Below the pieces are notes generated by a model. It was not told the DNA's origin and did not search any database. It was given only the letters and a program-made list of their open reading frames with translations. 64,000 nt of DNA from Diphasiastrum complanatum (taxonomy: Eukaryota > Streptophyta > Lycopodiopsida > Lycopodiales > Lycopodiaceae), in the NCBI GenBank assembly GCA_029204225.1, contig CM055106.1, positions 3,750,039 through 3,814,038 of the forward strand, in the 5' to 3' direction. Of this stretch, positions 50,381-61,559 are shown piece by piece. A program made the translations under genes and the position numbers. Every line of letters starts with the position of its first letter. Position 1 is the stretch's first letter.

Positions 50381-50641
50381 AGTTAGAATTAAAGTAGAAT
50401 CACTGTGTTACTGTAATGTGGTTCCTATTAGTTGATAAGGATCAGTTGGCCCTGCCATGAGGCAAGTTGACGGGACACGCATCCTGCCAACGACAACCTG
50501 GGTCATACATGGGTGCCTGAGTGAACAACTATATGTACAGTGTAATTTTGTTTTGAGAAATACAGCTTGCTGTGGAGAGTGTTTTCTGTCTGTGTTACTA
50601 TGTAGCATGATCTATGTTCCTGTTCGAAGCAAATTCTAAGT
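50381..50641 (+). repeat. 3' LTR of the nested copia, 261 bp
   Basis: AGTTAGAATTAAAG to AATTCTAAGT. It differs from the 5' LTR by many substitutions and by short deletions (for example in GTTGCTATGTGAGCTTG), so this insertion is much older than the one at 25743. Confidence 0.85.
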
Positions 50642-50775
50642 TAACCTACATTAGGAGTGGGTTGCCATGTGGCATTTTGGCCATACATGTGTGCAACCCA
50701 ATGATGTACAAAATTTACACTATTCTTCATGGTTTTGATCAAGCTAGATTTGCCAATTTTTGGCAATTCTTCACA
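50642..50775 (-). repeat. Reversed LTR, right half
   Basis: Minus strand from TGTGAAGAATTGCCAAAAATTG (50775) to the insertion point; it aligns with the first ~130 bp of the LTR at 34894. The palindrome is CACATGTATG-like here. Confidence 0.8.
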
Positions 50776-51240
50776 GTAAGCCCACTTTATGAGCACGTCG
50801 AAGCTGCATTCATTAATGAGAAAAAAGAAATGATTTTAAGGCCATTGTTGGGAATCAAATAAATTAGAGGCCTAAAAGTCAAGTTAGGTCAATAAAAGTT
50901 GTTTCTCACTAATCTTGAAATTCAAATATGTAGGGAGATAAAAATTGGCCAAAAGTAAACAAAGGCCAAATGCCCGCTCTCCACTATAAATAGTGGCACA
51001 ATGTACTTTATTTCTCATGTTCAATCAAAGAAAGGTAGAGAGACTACCGTTTTGGTGATTGAATGCCCTTGCTTCTCCTTTTTCTCCATCTCTCTCATGT
51101 TTATTGGATTTTCATGCTTGTTGGATTTTGCATTTGTTGAATTTGCTTTTTGTTACTATCTTTATCAAAGGAAAGATTGAGAAAGGAATAGTGAGTGTTA
51201 ATCTCATGATGATTTAGGATTAATGTTTGTAAGTGGTTAG
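50776..51240 (+). repeat. LTR-like segment, second copy of the 40230 family
   Basis: Same order of blocks as 40380-40790: GAGGCCTAAAAGTCAAGTTAG, CTCTCCACTATAAATAG (TATA, about 50979-50995), TTCTCATGTTCAATCAAAG, CTTGCTTCTCCTTTTTCTCC. No element body is recognised with it. Confidence 0.5.
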
Positions 51241-51301
51241 AATTTCAATCTAAGCTTGCCTAACATCTTGTAAATAGACACTACTCCCCTTGCAATGAAC
51301 T

Positions 51302-51421
51302 ACCACATGACTATTATTGATTATGTTCCTTCGAGTGTAAATGAAGCTTTGACGACAAAAGAGTAGTGTGACACAATGAATAATGAGTATGATGATTTGC
51401 TTGAGAATGATACTTGGGAAT
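51302..51421 (+). pseudogene. Copia RT N-terminal fragment
   Basis: Frame VPSSVNEALTTKE*CDTMNNEYDDLLENDTWE matches the RT entry pattern EAL..W..AM..EYD.L..N.TW; Trp is replaced by TAG. About 40 residues only; ends at a TGA. Confidence 0.7.
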
Positions 51422-52432
51422 GATCCATAGATGAAAAAGCACATAATCAACACCAAAAAATCTTCCCTAGATTCACAAATTAATTTTAAGATTGAGTTGT
51501 TCGAATTTATGTCAATAGTGATACAACATTGAAAAAACATTACTAGTAGCTTAACATATACCAAAATGAAATTGCTTCTAACATTGGTCAAATTGAAGTG
51601 AAGTCTAGTTTATTAATTCAAGAATAAAAATTGTTACATTATTGTACATTTTTTCCTTGTGTTGCAATGGTATTTGATAACACTAGCTCTCACCATGTAC
51701 AATGCACTTATTTCGGTTTGCCAATATTGGGACATGAGGCTCCTAGTTATGCCTGTTTTGCAATGACCAAGATTTGAGTTTGCACCTTTATGGACCTAGC
51801 AAACACCGTTATTCAATTTGATTGCCAAGGATATAGAGTAGATCATCATATACAACACAACATCAATTACTAAAAAAAAGAATTGAGAAATATGATTAGT
51901 GCAAGCTATCCATGAGGTTTTGCTTGATGAGCCCATCCTCAAAAAGCCTTGTAGAATTGTGCATGGTTTTACTTTACTTGAACAATGATTAGTATTTTGC
52001 ATGTTGTATACACACTTGTCTTATAGCACTTCACTCACAAAAGTGAAGTTTTTGTCACATAATTCAAAGGTTGCAGTAGACACCAACGATCATCGTAAAT
52101 ACTCCATCACAAAGCACACAGTATTGACTAATCGACAAAAATAATTTGACCTACTCATGTTCTCCTCACTTGCAAAATCAAATCATTTTGTTGTTTGCAA
52201 GAAATATATGGTCATCATCATCATCATTCAAGCTTCTCTTGCAAGCCCAACATGTTGAGTGGCTCAATGGAAGACTCGAGAGTCATATTGGGATGCTTTT
52301 CTTGGTCTTCCACTACACCCTTCTTTCTTAAGCTTGAATGCTGAACCAATCATTTAAGAACTGGGCCTCTCTTCTGAGTCTTCTCCTCCAGAGACTCCCA
52401 AAATCAAAGAGAAGTGAAAAAGAAATAACACT
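51422..52432. other. No gene supported
   Basis: AT-rich sequence with short frames only. Scraps such as VFDNTSSHHVQCTYF-like reading near 51670 suggest further degraded retroelement sequence, but I cannot name it. Confidence 0.3.
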
Positions 52433-52433
52433 C

Positions 52434-52463
52434 TCTGCTCTGCTCTGCTCTGCTCTGCTCTCT
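52434..52463. repeat. CTCTG pentanucleotide repeat
   Basis: Five to six tandem CTCTG units in a locally GC- and CT-richer stretch. Confidence 0.9.
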
Positions 52464-53925
52464 GTTTTCATCCTGTTTCCTCAGCCTTTTCCTTCGACTC
52501 CCTCCTCCTCATGATGTAGTCCTACTTGCAAGCACGTCGCTCGCACATCCTTGGAAAATCGGGACGCAACCGGCCATGGAGTGGGAAAGTGAGAGCTCTG
52601 CACATAATACCTCAGCTCGCTCTGGCTCCTAGCTGCATTGCAACAACTGTACTGCCACTGTTGTGACTAGACTCTGCTTATAATTCACCCACAGCAGGCA
52701 GGCGATACGATGCAGTGGACAGGCTTGCCGGGACATTCAAAAGGCTTGGGATTTTTTAGTTTGGTGGCAGGATAGTGCGGCGTGACACTGCAGACTAGAC
52801 TGGGCGGCTGTTGATAATGATGAGTGTGGCCAGAGCTGTCGGCCAATTTTCTGCTACTCTATGAACACACTCATTGGGCTTCCTGCTGCAGCATTGAGGA
52901 GTTTGTTGATTCTGCTTGCAGACTTGAAGGCTGAGATTCGAACTCGAGCTAAGACAAGTTACAACACCCTCCTCCATCACAGATCGAAGAAAGTTCGCTA
53001 GTTTGAATCCAGTAGCTGCTTTGCACAAGCTTGCTTTTTCCGTTTGCCTTTTCTTCAACTCGGGAGTGCGCCTTGAGCAGAGTGCAAAAAGAGGCAGGCA
53101 ATTATGCTACTTTTGACTCAGAATTGGGCCGGCCAGTACTTAACCTTGTGATTTCTATTGTCTTTATCTAAACCCAATTTTTGCTTTCTACTAAAAGCAT
53201 GTTTAGAGCACCTTGCATAGTTTTATTCTTTTCTTTTAAGGCAATGCTTTTGCATAGTATGCATATTGTGAGTATTTGAGGCAACAAGGTAACTCTCCTT
53301 AACAATTTTCAATATTTCCCTTACTTTTGCTTTGTGAAATTCCCTCACATTGATCATGTAGAAGCTAACATTTTACACCTTTTGTATTGGGGAATGGATT
53401 TTCTAAGGTCCTTTCCACCTGGTTCAACAACCTTTCAATTATTACAGCTCAGCCCAATTCTTTGGAAATGTCTCTAGAAATTTTTCTCCTAACATAAGGG
53501 ATATCAATGCTTTTCCCATTTCTAGTGCTGATTTTTTTTGGAGCCACAAATTTGGACATTTGATGGGCTGCAATATGCTTCTAAACTTTCTTTATGGCAC
53601 CTCATGTTGCTCTTTGTACTACTGGTAATCTAGCCCCATTTTCAACAACTTAAAAATGACAATGTGAAAAATGACTCATGGAATCAAGACATAATCCTCC
53701 AAATAGATTAGTCATGACCTCTTCATAAACTCTTGAAAGATGCACATCTTTGCATGATTTAATGCACCTCAACAATGAACCTCAAATGGATGCCAAACCC
53801 TTTGCATATAATGACATGGGTGAGTACATGTCCATTCCATCATGTCAAAGGTAGTTCGAAAACTTTTTTATACCTTGTAAAATTGTCATGTTTCTTCGAG
53901 CTCATATTCCACCCTTCACTATCCC

Positions 53926-53930
<5 letters not shown>
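52464..53930. other. GC-richer single-copy-looking stretch, no assigned gene
   Basis: From about 52340 to 53110 base composition is more balanced and no retroelement signature is seen. A minus-strand frame at 52795-53058 (87 codons: SLCKAATGFKLANFLRSVME, VCKQNQQTPQCCSRKPNECV) is the longest open stretch, but I cannot support it as a gene. It could be promoter or untranslated sequence of a host gene. After 53110 it is AT-rich with nothing recognised. Confidence 0.3.

Positions 53931-53977
<47 letters not shown>
53931..53977. repeat. GA microsatellite, ~47 bp
   Basis: Perfect GA run ending in GAGCAATG. Confidence 0.95.
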
Positions 53978-53978
<1 letters not shown>

Positions 53979-54220
53979 AATGATAGAGAAAATGTGTTCT
54001 ATGTGTTTTGATTAGCCCACGTATACTTTAGGTTTTGACCAACACTAGTCAACAAATTTTCGTTGACATACATCTATGGTTCACTATATCCCTAATACAC
54101 ATTTTTTTCTAATTGAAAGTTAATATGTATCATGGTTGTATCTTCAAAATGAAAAACATGAAAGACTAGGGCTTTTCTAGAATTAGGGTTTTGGGGAGGA
54201 AAAATAATGATATATAGCAA
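53978..54220. other. No supported feature
   Basis: AT-rich, no coding signal or repeat recognised. Confidence 0.4.
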
Positions 54221-54229
54221 GGGGGGGGG

Positions 54230-54264
<35 letters not shown>

Positions 54265-54267
54265 CGC
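54221..54267. repeat. Poly-G, GA and CG compound repeat
   Basis: Twelve G, then an AG run, then CGCGCGC. The CG end can adopt alternating purine-pyrimidine conformations. Confidence 0.9.
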
Positions 54268-54499
54268 TCTATCAATAACTTACATAAATTTTTATGTAGA
54301 TAAAAAAGTATTGGAATCTCATTATCTCTATTATATCAAACATAAATCTGAGATCAACGAGTACAAATGAAAAATAGCTATAAGTTGCTTTGTGTTCTAA
54401 CTCATTTCTTCTAGCTCGAAAGGCATAAACAAGCAATGGTTTCTTTTATTCTACTTGGACTTAAAAAATTGTATATTAAGTGTTATGATATATGTTGGA

Positions 54500-54653
54500 A
54501 TTGCACTCTCTACTATCTAACAATTCAAGAAATAGCAAAGGAAGCCGAATATTGATGAAGACGATCAGGGGCCATTTTCAAGAAAGAGAAAAAATGGCAA
54601 ATGCTTCTATTGTCAGAAGCCAGGCCATTGGGCAAGAGATTGTTGCAAGACAG
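54500..54653 (+). pseudogene. Copia gag zinc-knuckle remnant
   Basis: The frame through 54602 reads CFYCQKPGHWARDCCK, a perfect C-X2-C-X4-H-X4-C zinc knuckle. Upstream residues in shifted frames are lysine/arginine-rich as in Gag. No protease follows. Confidence 0.6.
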
Positions 54654-54679
54654 GGCCCTTTTTGGACTCAAAAAGGGCC
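54654..54679. other. Perfect hairpin GGCCCTTTTT/AAAAAGGGCC
   Basis: Ten-base perfect inverted repeat with a six-base loop (GGACTC), immediately after the zinc-knuckle remnant. Confidence 0.85.
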
Positions 54680-55960
54680 TCTTCACTAATTATAATTAGT
54701 GTTAATGACAACATGTGTACCAATAAGAGAGTGACAATTGAGATGAAATGGTCCATATGACATGGCACATCCAATGGTGTAAAATAGATCTCCAATCCTA
54801 ACCCACCCATTAGCCCTCCTCTAACCCTACTTGCTCAACCCATAGTAATGATGATAGGACAAGGCTCAAATTTGAAATAAAAATATAACCATTTTTTCAA
54901 GCCCTTCAAAATTGAAATGACTCCTAAAACTGGCTACTCAAAGCTAATGGAAGAGCAACATCACAGAGCAGGGAGAAATGTGTTTCGAGGTGTTTTGTCA
55001 CCATTCCATCGAGCGGAGTGCGGGTGACCTAGTGATGGGCTAAATTTGCTATTTGGGTACCGTAGGCCCAAATTGGGGACGCCTTTTGGCTGGTGAAACC
55101 TGTTGCAGGGTGGCACAATGAGGCATTATCACTTCAAAATCATTATTGCTTACTTTGGACAGGGTAACAGGGTGTTTGAAAATTGTAAATGCAGTATGGG
55201 GGCGAATGGTAGCAGAATTGTGTGGAGAAAGCTAGTTTTGGCAACAAAAGTGCAGTTTGGCGGCGTGACTACTCATCATTGGTGAAATTTTGAGAGGGCA
55301 AGCAGTCACAGGTGAGAGGTAAACATGGTATGCCGGTTGTAGGTGAAAAAAAATCTCGTAATCAAGTTCAACTCTTGGAGTTAGAACCGACCAATGTCAG
55401 GTGGCATTTTGGTGGAACATTCTCACAGGCATGATCGACAATGGCATTGTCGAATCAGGTGATAGCTGCATTGACACACGCATCTGTAGCTTGGAAATTT
55501 CTCGTTTGGAGGGAAAGTGGGGCTAGCTTGGAGGTGCACACATGTTTCAGTCACGGGTGATAGAAGTGCGTGGTGGTGACAGTTGGAAGCCATTGGGCTG
55601 GATAACGGACTTGCATTGGACGAGCTACGTGTGGGACATATGGAGGATGAAGAACGGGTCAATAATCAAACTTTGGAGGCTCTTGGAGAGTGGTAAGTGT
55701 GATGATTTTGCGGTTTTGCAGTCGGTAAGTCAATTTTGCCATTGTAGTTGTGGAGCAGTGTATCAGGCTTGTCATCGAGGAGATACACTTTAACTGCCAG
55801 TTTGGATAAGTCAAGTCAATTTGCCATTGCATCAGGGATGCATATTCCAGTGATGACAAGGTGCAGATCATTTGGTTTGGGCCATGGAAGATCTCACAGG
55901 TCCACTTGGAGGGATATTGGCATGTCACGTCATGTGAGGGACTTGATGGTGTTCTTATGA
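54680..55960. other. Mixed-composition stretch, no gene supported
   Basis: GC is higher than in the retroelement parts, and short frames occur on both strands (for example 55542-55793 + and 55659-56060 -), but none has a recognisable pattern. Its position suggests it is the non-coding or fully decayed 5' portion of the CACTA relic that follows. Confidence 0.3.
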
Positions 55961-56637
55961 AAATACATTTCCGCCAAGGAGATACCGTTGGCATCCATTG
56001 AGGCAGCAAGACAAAGCTCCATCGAGGTAGTGTGTTTGATCGAGAAGCACTTTCCCACATGCATTCTCACCATTCAAATGCATCTCATCGTGCATTTGGT
56101 AGATGAGGTGGCCATTGTAGGTACATCATATGCTTGCATTAATTGCCTATTCCTATTGTGGTAATTCACATGTTCTCTCACTAACATTGATCCATTTTTT
56201 TGAATTCAGGCACTGTCCATAGCCATTGGATGTTTTTCTTGAAACGATTCATGAAAACATTGAAAGGCTTCTTAAGACAAAGAGCAAGGACTGAGGGTAG
56301 CATGGCGGAAGGATGGCTAGTGCAAGAGTCCATGGTTTACATCATGGAGTTCCTTGCTCATAGCGATCCTTCTATTCCTCGTCTTTGGGATAAGAAGGAT
56401 GATGAGCATGTTGTTGGGGAGGTTCCTCAAGGAAAAGGAGCAATCATGAGGGGGCCTAGAAGACAACTATATCCACCTGACCTTGCCCTTCTACCCAAGG
56501 GCATGACGCTTGATTGCATATTTAAAACTGTGTGCAGGCTCACGACTTTGAACACAACAACAACACTACAACCTTTTCAAAGAACTTGGTGCAAGGAATA
56601 TAACGCGTATGATTTTTGTCAGTTTTTTATTGTTTGA
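55961..56637 (+). pseudogene. CACTA transposase relic (DUF4218-type)
   Basis: Exon part 55961-56120 reads SIEVVCLIEKHFPTCILTIQ and MHLIVHLVDEVAIV. An 89-base intron (56121-56209, GT-AG, phase 1) joins G-TVHSHWMFFLKRFMKTLKGF, RQRARTEGSMAEGWLVQESM. This is the DUF4218 block of plant CACTA (En/Spm) transposases (HL..EV...G.V..RWM....R.....K..VR..ARPEGSMAE). It continues to RRQLYPPDLALLPKG and ends at a stop at 56637. An in-frame TGA at 55958 precedes it; the catalytic domain upstream is not recognisable. The C-terminal DUF4216 part is absent. Confidence 0.75.
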
Positions 56638-57235
56638 TGCTCATTTTTTTTAGATGACTTGGATTGGGACTTCTGTTGTTTTGTTGCATTGGAAAGCAAA
56701 TCATTCTTGATCAATTTTTCCCAATTACAGAGCAAAGATTTTAGATTTTGCTCTTTTTTTCTGGAGGTGGCTCTCTTCTCCAAAATAAAGGCTTCTAATA
56801 ATATGTCCCACCGCTTTAAGTCATTTTTTGTAGGAACATAGACTTGTACTTTAATATAGAATATTTTGAATATACGCAATAATGTGTGCAGCTATGCAGT
56901 GTGCTTCAAATGAGGTTGGTCTTCAGAGTTCCAAGTATCAAATTCAAATTTATTTGCATGTTTAGCCATTTTCTACAACTTGTTAAGGTGGTTTAAATGT
57001 CAGTCCTAGGTTGTACCATGTTTTTAGAGAACCGTTGCTAGTGCTTTGTTGAATTTTTTCAGCATATGTGGTGGTCATTGTTGATAGCCCATCTAAGTTT
57101 TCATTTTCTATACAAAAAAATTGGTTTTGATATAGCGACGATCTAAAAATTTAACAGATGTTTATCACAAAACAAATAGCTGAGATTCATGAGTTGAGCA
57201 TTCTAACAAAACATGACAATTTCACATTATCATCA
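56638..57235. other. No supported feature
   Basis: AT-rich sequence downstream of the CACTA relic; short frames only. Confidence 0.4.
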
Positions 57236-57436
57236 GATTGAATTTTCCTGGACAATTCATTGCTCTTCTCTCAGATGATTCACCCGAAGAAGATAACACA
57301 AGATTTTTGATTCTATCTCTTTGTTGAGGAGATAGATTCTCAAACCACTCTTGATTATATTCTTCAGGGTCCTCACGAGCTCTTCTCCTAGATGGTCTCC
57401 CGCTTGACCTCCACTTGACCTACCACTTGAAGACAT
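57236..57436 (-). pseudogene. Unrecognised coding fragment
   Basis: Minus-strand reading SSGRPSRRAREDPEEYNQEW, FENLSPQQRDRIKNLVLSSS, SERRAMNCPGKFN has protein-like composition (acidic/basic alternation, single frame of ~60 codons). An ATG (57436) starts a different frame just before. I do not recognise it; a transposon protein N-terminus is possible. Confidence 0.25.
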
Positions 57437-57769
57437 TGTATCAAAGAAAAACTTTAAAAGTTAGAAAGTAGTGGAGAATGGGAGTGAAAGAGTATTGAAG
57501 ACTTTTAGATTAGAAGAGTAAGCAATGAATAGAAAGCAATAGATTAATAGTAAGCAAGAACAAAGAAGATCAATAGAGCAAGCAAAAGCAAGAGCAAGAT
57601 CACTAGCAATGAAGAGCAACCAAAAGCAAGCAAGCAAGACTATAGAGCTTAGAAGAGCAATAGCAAACAAGGGCACTAAACACTAAATTAGAAAACCTAT
57701 AAAACTTGAAAGCAAAAGAAGAGGAGCAAGAATGCTCGCGGAAATGCCATTTTACAAGCATTCAAGTTT
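57437..57769. other. AGCAA-rich low-complexity stretch
   Basis: Plus strand is rich in AAGCAA/GAGCAA units (about 57500-57650), giving a hydrophobic minus-strand frame (LLSSIVLLACFWLLFIASDL) that I regard as an artefact of the repeat. Confidence 0.5.
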
Positions 57770-57829
57770 CGCGTGGATTATCCATGCAGAAGTTATCCAC
57801 GCGATATCCACGCGTGGATGTTCCACGCG
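57770..57829. repeat. TCCACGCG palindrome cluster
   Basis: TCCACGCG at 57796-57803, 57807-57814 and 57822-57829, its reverse CGCGTGGA at 57770-57777 and 57811-57818. The central copy forms the perfect palindrome TCCACGCGTGGA. A TCCATGC at 57781 looks like a CpG-decayed copy. Confidence 0.8.
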
Positions 57830-59433
57830 TTTTTTTTCCCTCTCTTCAAATGTCATTCAATATTCTCATAATCTTTTCTAGATTTTATGAGAATATTTTA
57901 TTGTAGGATTCTACATAAAATATATTTTTTAATATGATGGAATGTAAAAAAATCAATTCAAAGATCATTATGGTAGTATTTAATTGTTAAAACTAGTTTT
58001 ATATTGTTATAAATTTTATTTTTCTTGAGATTTGACATACAAGACAAAAACATGAGATAAGAAATAGTACACATTATTATTAAACAAGTAATTTGAAAAG
58101 TTTTTTAAGATTTTATGACATAATATTATGTCAAATTGGTGATGTCATAAAACATTTAGTTTATTAATAATCTAGGTGTCATAGATTTGATATAGTTTGA
58201 TGACATAATTACATGGTCAAATAAATTTTTTTTGCTTTTGTCATGTGGCCTCTTAAATGGTTGCATGGGGTCATTTAGATTCATGATCAAAAGCATTTAT
58301 GCTATATTGAGGACCTTAGTCATATGTGACCAATATGATAAATATTTTTAATTGTTGGTGTGTGACCTATATAACCTTATATGAAATCATAGTAGTTAGT
58401 TGAAATAACACTTAGCACTGTAATAAAGATGTTGATCAATGGTGTGATTTCTTGCATACAAAGCAACCATAGATATAAAGGGCGAATGCATATTGCTCGT
58501 CATTAGATACCATGGCACACTAGGCCAATCCAAAGAGATTTACCTTGAGATCATCACTCATCTTAGACAAGAGTTTAAACTGAGAGCTTCGAACATTGAT
58601 TGCTATGTGGCCTTTAAAATAGTTGAGATAGGCCTGCACACACAATCTACTACTGATGTCTAACATTTGTCAGTATGAACCTCATTTTTATTGCTCGTCA
58701 TGTGTTGCCCCACTCAAGCAATTTTCTTGATAGCAATGTTACTAGAATATTAGATTTACGTTAAGCATAAGTAGAATATACATGGATTAGATGTTGGCAT
58801 GTCTTTAACAAATTTTATTATATTTGTTCTGAACATACGGTCTCATAATGATTACTTATGATGTGGTATAGAGTAGTTGGCTACAGTGTGTATATGTCAT
58901 CGACGATGTCATCATCATCAAATAGCGATTCATCTCATGATCGCAACAGCATGTATATATTGTTATCGATATTGACATCAATTGCACTTTATTTGTTATA
59001 TGAATATGAGTGTATAATTTTTCTTGCAAATTTATTTTTACAATGACATTTGATTGGAATTATGAATTCTAGGGAAACTATCGTACCTCCACGTGATTTA
59101 GAGAAAGAAAAAAGAATTGAGCTCTATCACAGAAAAAAGGAGCAATCAAGACTAAAGTACAATGAACAACTATTGACTGGTTCATCTTCAAGCTCTTCCA
59201 TCAGTCGACGTAGACCGCCTATTGATCCATCACATGTATATATATTGATTTATGTCATAATTTTTTTATTTGTAATTGTGATGTAATCCGATTTGCTCTT
59301 TGGATATAGTATATTGCTCTTTGGAAAGCCAAGACACCACTCCATCACAAATGAAAGTTGAAAATGCACTAAATGTACAAAGACTATTTTGTCAATTTTT
59401 GTCACATGTTAGAATTTTTCAATTTTCACTTGA
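57830..59433. other. AT-rich stretch without a supported gene
   Basis: Contains scattered TGACATAAT/ATTATGTCA inverted elements (58110-58210). Two short plus-strand frames at 58858-59046 and 59050-59286 (RDLEKEKRIELYHRKKEQSR, TGSSSSSSISRRRPPIDPSH) have no recognised family; they could be N-terminal exons of the element beginning at 59434. Confidence 0.3.
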
Positions 59434-59652
59434 ATGACACTGAAAGAATTTGTGCAATTTGCAATTGGATTATTGGACCAGTTTCAACCAGAATATGATG
59501 AGAGGATACCATGTACATGCACACAATGCAAAGGCCTTAGGTTTCGGACAAGGAGGATTGTCAACGATTATATTTGGGCCAATGGAGTGCACACAGAGAA
59601 TCCAAGAGTACGAGAGATAAACTCTTTAAAGTGTTTTTCGAAAATGCTTTAA
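59434..59652 (+). pseudogene. CACTA transposase-associated domain, tentative
   Basis: Frame LKEFVQFAIGLLDQFQPEYD, ERIPCTCTQCKGLRFRTRRI and VNDYIWANGVHTENP. The pattern FV.FA...(10-15)..I.CPC..C......R....V..HI...G is the small zinc-binding domain at the N-terminus of plant CACTA transposases. Ends at a stop at 59652. No catalytic region follows, and it lies 2.8 kb from the DUF4218 relic in the same orientation, in the wrong order to be one gene. Confidence 0.5.
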
Positions 59653-59728
59653 TCTTTGACCGTTATGACACTTCAAGTATAGTTTGGCCAATAAATACTG
59701 AGCAATAGGATGAGTACCACGATACTTT

Positions 59729-59905
59729 GAAGTTAATCTCTCACTTGCTTCTAAAAGGAAAAATCCAAATAGAATATTTAGATGAAGTTAATCTCTCACT
59801 TGCTTCTAGAAGGAAAAATCCAAATAGAATGATTAGATGAAGTTAATCTCTCACTTGCTTCTAAAAGAAAAAATCCAAATAGAATGATTAGATGTAGTTA
59901 ATCTT
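59729..59905. repeat. Tandem repeat, 55-bp unit, 3.2 copies
   Basis: Units start at 59729, 59784, 59839 and (partial) 59894, each GAAGTTAATCTCTCACTTGC.. to ..AATAGAAT(G/A)TTTAGAT-like ends, with only a few substitutions. Confidence 0.95.
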
Positions 59906-59944
59906 GATTTCCATATTCAATCACCCATAATAGACTCATTCATG

Positions 59945-59947
<3 letters not shown>

Positions 59948-60025
<78 letters not shown>
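59948..60025. repeat. AG microsatellite, ~78 bp
   Basis: Perfect dinucleotide run. Confidence 0.95.
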
Positions 60026-60027
<2 letters not shown>

Positions 60028-61016
60028 ATGAAAGAGTTAAAGGTAACCAACACTCCCAATTCTAGGAAGGTGTATAGCCCTTGTTTTCTTCCGTATTTTT
60101 GAGTAAAAACATATCAAATTTTGGAAGTTCAAGATATGAACACTGACGAATGTGCATGACAACTTTGAAATCATTCTAAGGATAACACATTATTTTATAA
60201 TAAAAAAATTAGTATGCATTACTAGAGAACATGGATTTATATTGCATAATGTTTGAGAATAATGAATGTGAGTGTTTGAGAATGTATTTTTCTAGCTTAC
60301 GTTTTCCTTGAAATAATCAAAGAAAAAATTGTCGAACTTGTTAGAGCAACTGTCAAAACAAGATCATAAATTGAGCGGGATACAAGCCAGTTGATTTAGT
60401 TGTCATTAGCCTAGGGCTTGACCAATAGTCAATATACAAGGGTGAGTACACACTAGAACTTAGAGCAGATGATGAAAAATCAGATACTCAGAACTCTATT
60501 TGTTCAGAGGGCTGTTTTTACTTCATCAAACATACCTATTTTACTTGTCCAGAGTTCTCATTGATCCCAGTCTGTGACAGTCACACCAGTTTAGGTGGCC
60601 TCTTATTCCAAGAATAGTTGACACTTATACAAATGCAGGTGAAAGTATTATCGGTTTGCCATCTTGTCAAAAAGAATGGAGACAATACCTTTAGTGGAAT
60701 ATACAAGACATGTTGCTCAATGCAAAATTGAGTGGATAGAGTGAACTCCCTATATATCAAAAAATGTTTGATAAGAGATTATCAAAACATCACACTTAGA
60801 CGAAGTATATAGAACTACGATGATCTTGAATTTTTAACTTCTATTGAAATTTATTGTATGGATTTTGGTTTCCTCACATAATTTACTTCTCAAATAGCTT
60901 GTTATATGCTCAGCCTCCAAAGATGACATGATCAACTTTTCATTTTCCTAGGGAACTACTATAAAAGCTTTGTCCATTTTGCTTGTGCTCCATCCCATTA
61001 GACCTTTGGACTCCGA
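60026..61016. other. No supported feature
   Basis: AT-rich region before the MULE-like relic. It could contain its 5' exons or promoter, but I see no clear frame. Confidence 0.35.
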
Positions 61017-61538
61017 GTGAATTATTGCGTTGGGGTCTTCCAGTGTTTAAGTGACTCTTGTCTCCACAAGATAAACAGTGGCCACCACAATAGAACCTTC
61101 TTTAAGTGTTTGCTAAAGAAAAAATGCCCGTTAGGCTACGTGGCAGATTTTGATGGAAGCATTACTTGCTATTTCTATAAACGACATGCAACATGTGTTG
61201 ACACTTGCTCTTGTATTTTGTACTATGTCATGCCAAACAATGAGACACTCACCAGGTTAACGATACACTCTGGAAAACATTTACCTGGTGTGCAACCCGG
61301 GACATCAAAGAGGAGTATTGAAAACACTAGACTGTTGGTTGAAAGGGCGATAAATGCTGACAAAAGTGCTGGACCACAAAAAGTGCAGATGATGATTGCA
61401 AGAGATTTGATTTCATCAACCCTAACAAAGCCTGATCGCCTACCAAACGAGGTTGTCAAAGATTTGGAACTTGGAAACTTTTTGGATGAGTTGATTCCTC
61501 TTGTCCAAAATAGAAGGTACATCATCCTTAATAAATAA
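61017..61538 (+). pseudogene. MULE-like gene, N-terminal exon
   Basis: Open for 173 codons without an ATG at its start (it opens at GTG), so the true start is upstream. Cys/His-rich: VFQCLSDSCLHKINSGHHNR, KKKCPLGYVADFDGSITCYF and HATCVDTCSC form a zinc-binding FLYWCH/MULE-type N-terminus, then SGKHLPGVQPGTSKR, LVERAINADKSAGPQK and ISSTLTKPDRLPNEVV. Such regions bind DNA ends in Mutator-like transposases and their domesticated relatives. The stop at 61538 may be read past by splicing. Confidence 0.55.
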
Positions 61539-61559
61539 AATCTTTGTTTAAGAATTTCT

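Larger units (their letters stand above)
44597..50641 (+). mobile_element. Full-length, mutated copia element (nested), 6,045 bp
   Basis: Flanked by TAACC (44592-44596 and 50642-50646). Joining the flanks without one copy recreates the uninterrupted LTR sequence seen at about 35010, so the boundaries are firm. LTRs are 273 and 261 bp; the primer site, a ~1.3-kb leader, gag, pol and purine tract are all present. Several stops and a frameshift disable it. It belongs to a different copia lineage from the complete element (short LTRs, CFHCGKKGHWKSEC). Confidence 0.9.

Noticed and set aside
52795-53058. Host gene on the minus strand
   Set aside because: Only one 87-codon frame, with no recognised pattern, splice context or promoter; kept as an unassigned note.
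55659-56060. 133-codon minus-strand frame
   Set aside because: It overlaps the antisense of the CACTA exon, whose plus-strand frame has a clear domain match and a working intron.
57461-57676. Hydrophobic minus-strand frame resembling membrane helices
   Set aside because: Produced by the AAGCAA-rich low-complexity sequence.
57796-57829. DnaA-box-like TTATCCACG sites, replication origin
   Set aside because: The context is eukaryotic and the repeat core is TCCACGCG, not TTATCCACA.
59729-59905. Possible CRISPR-like array
   Set aside because: The units are head-to-tail 55-bp tandem copies without distinct spacers, in a plant genome.
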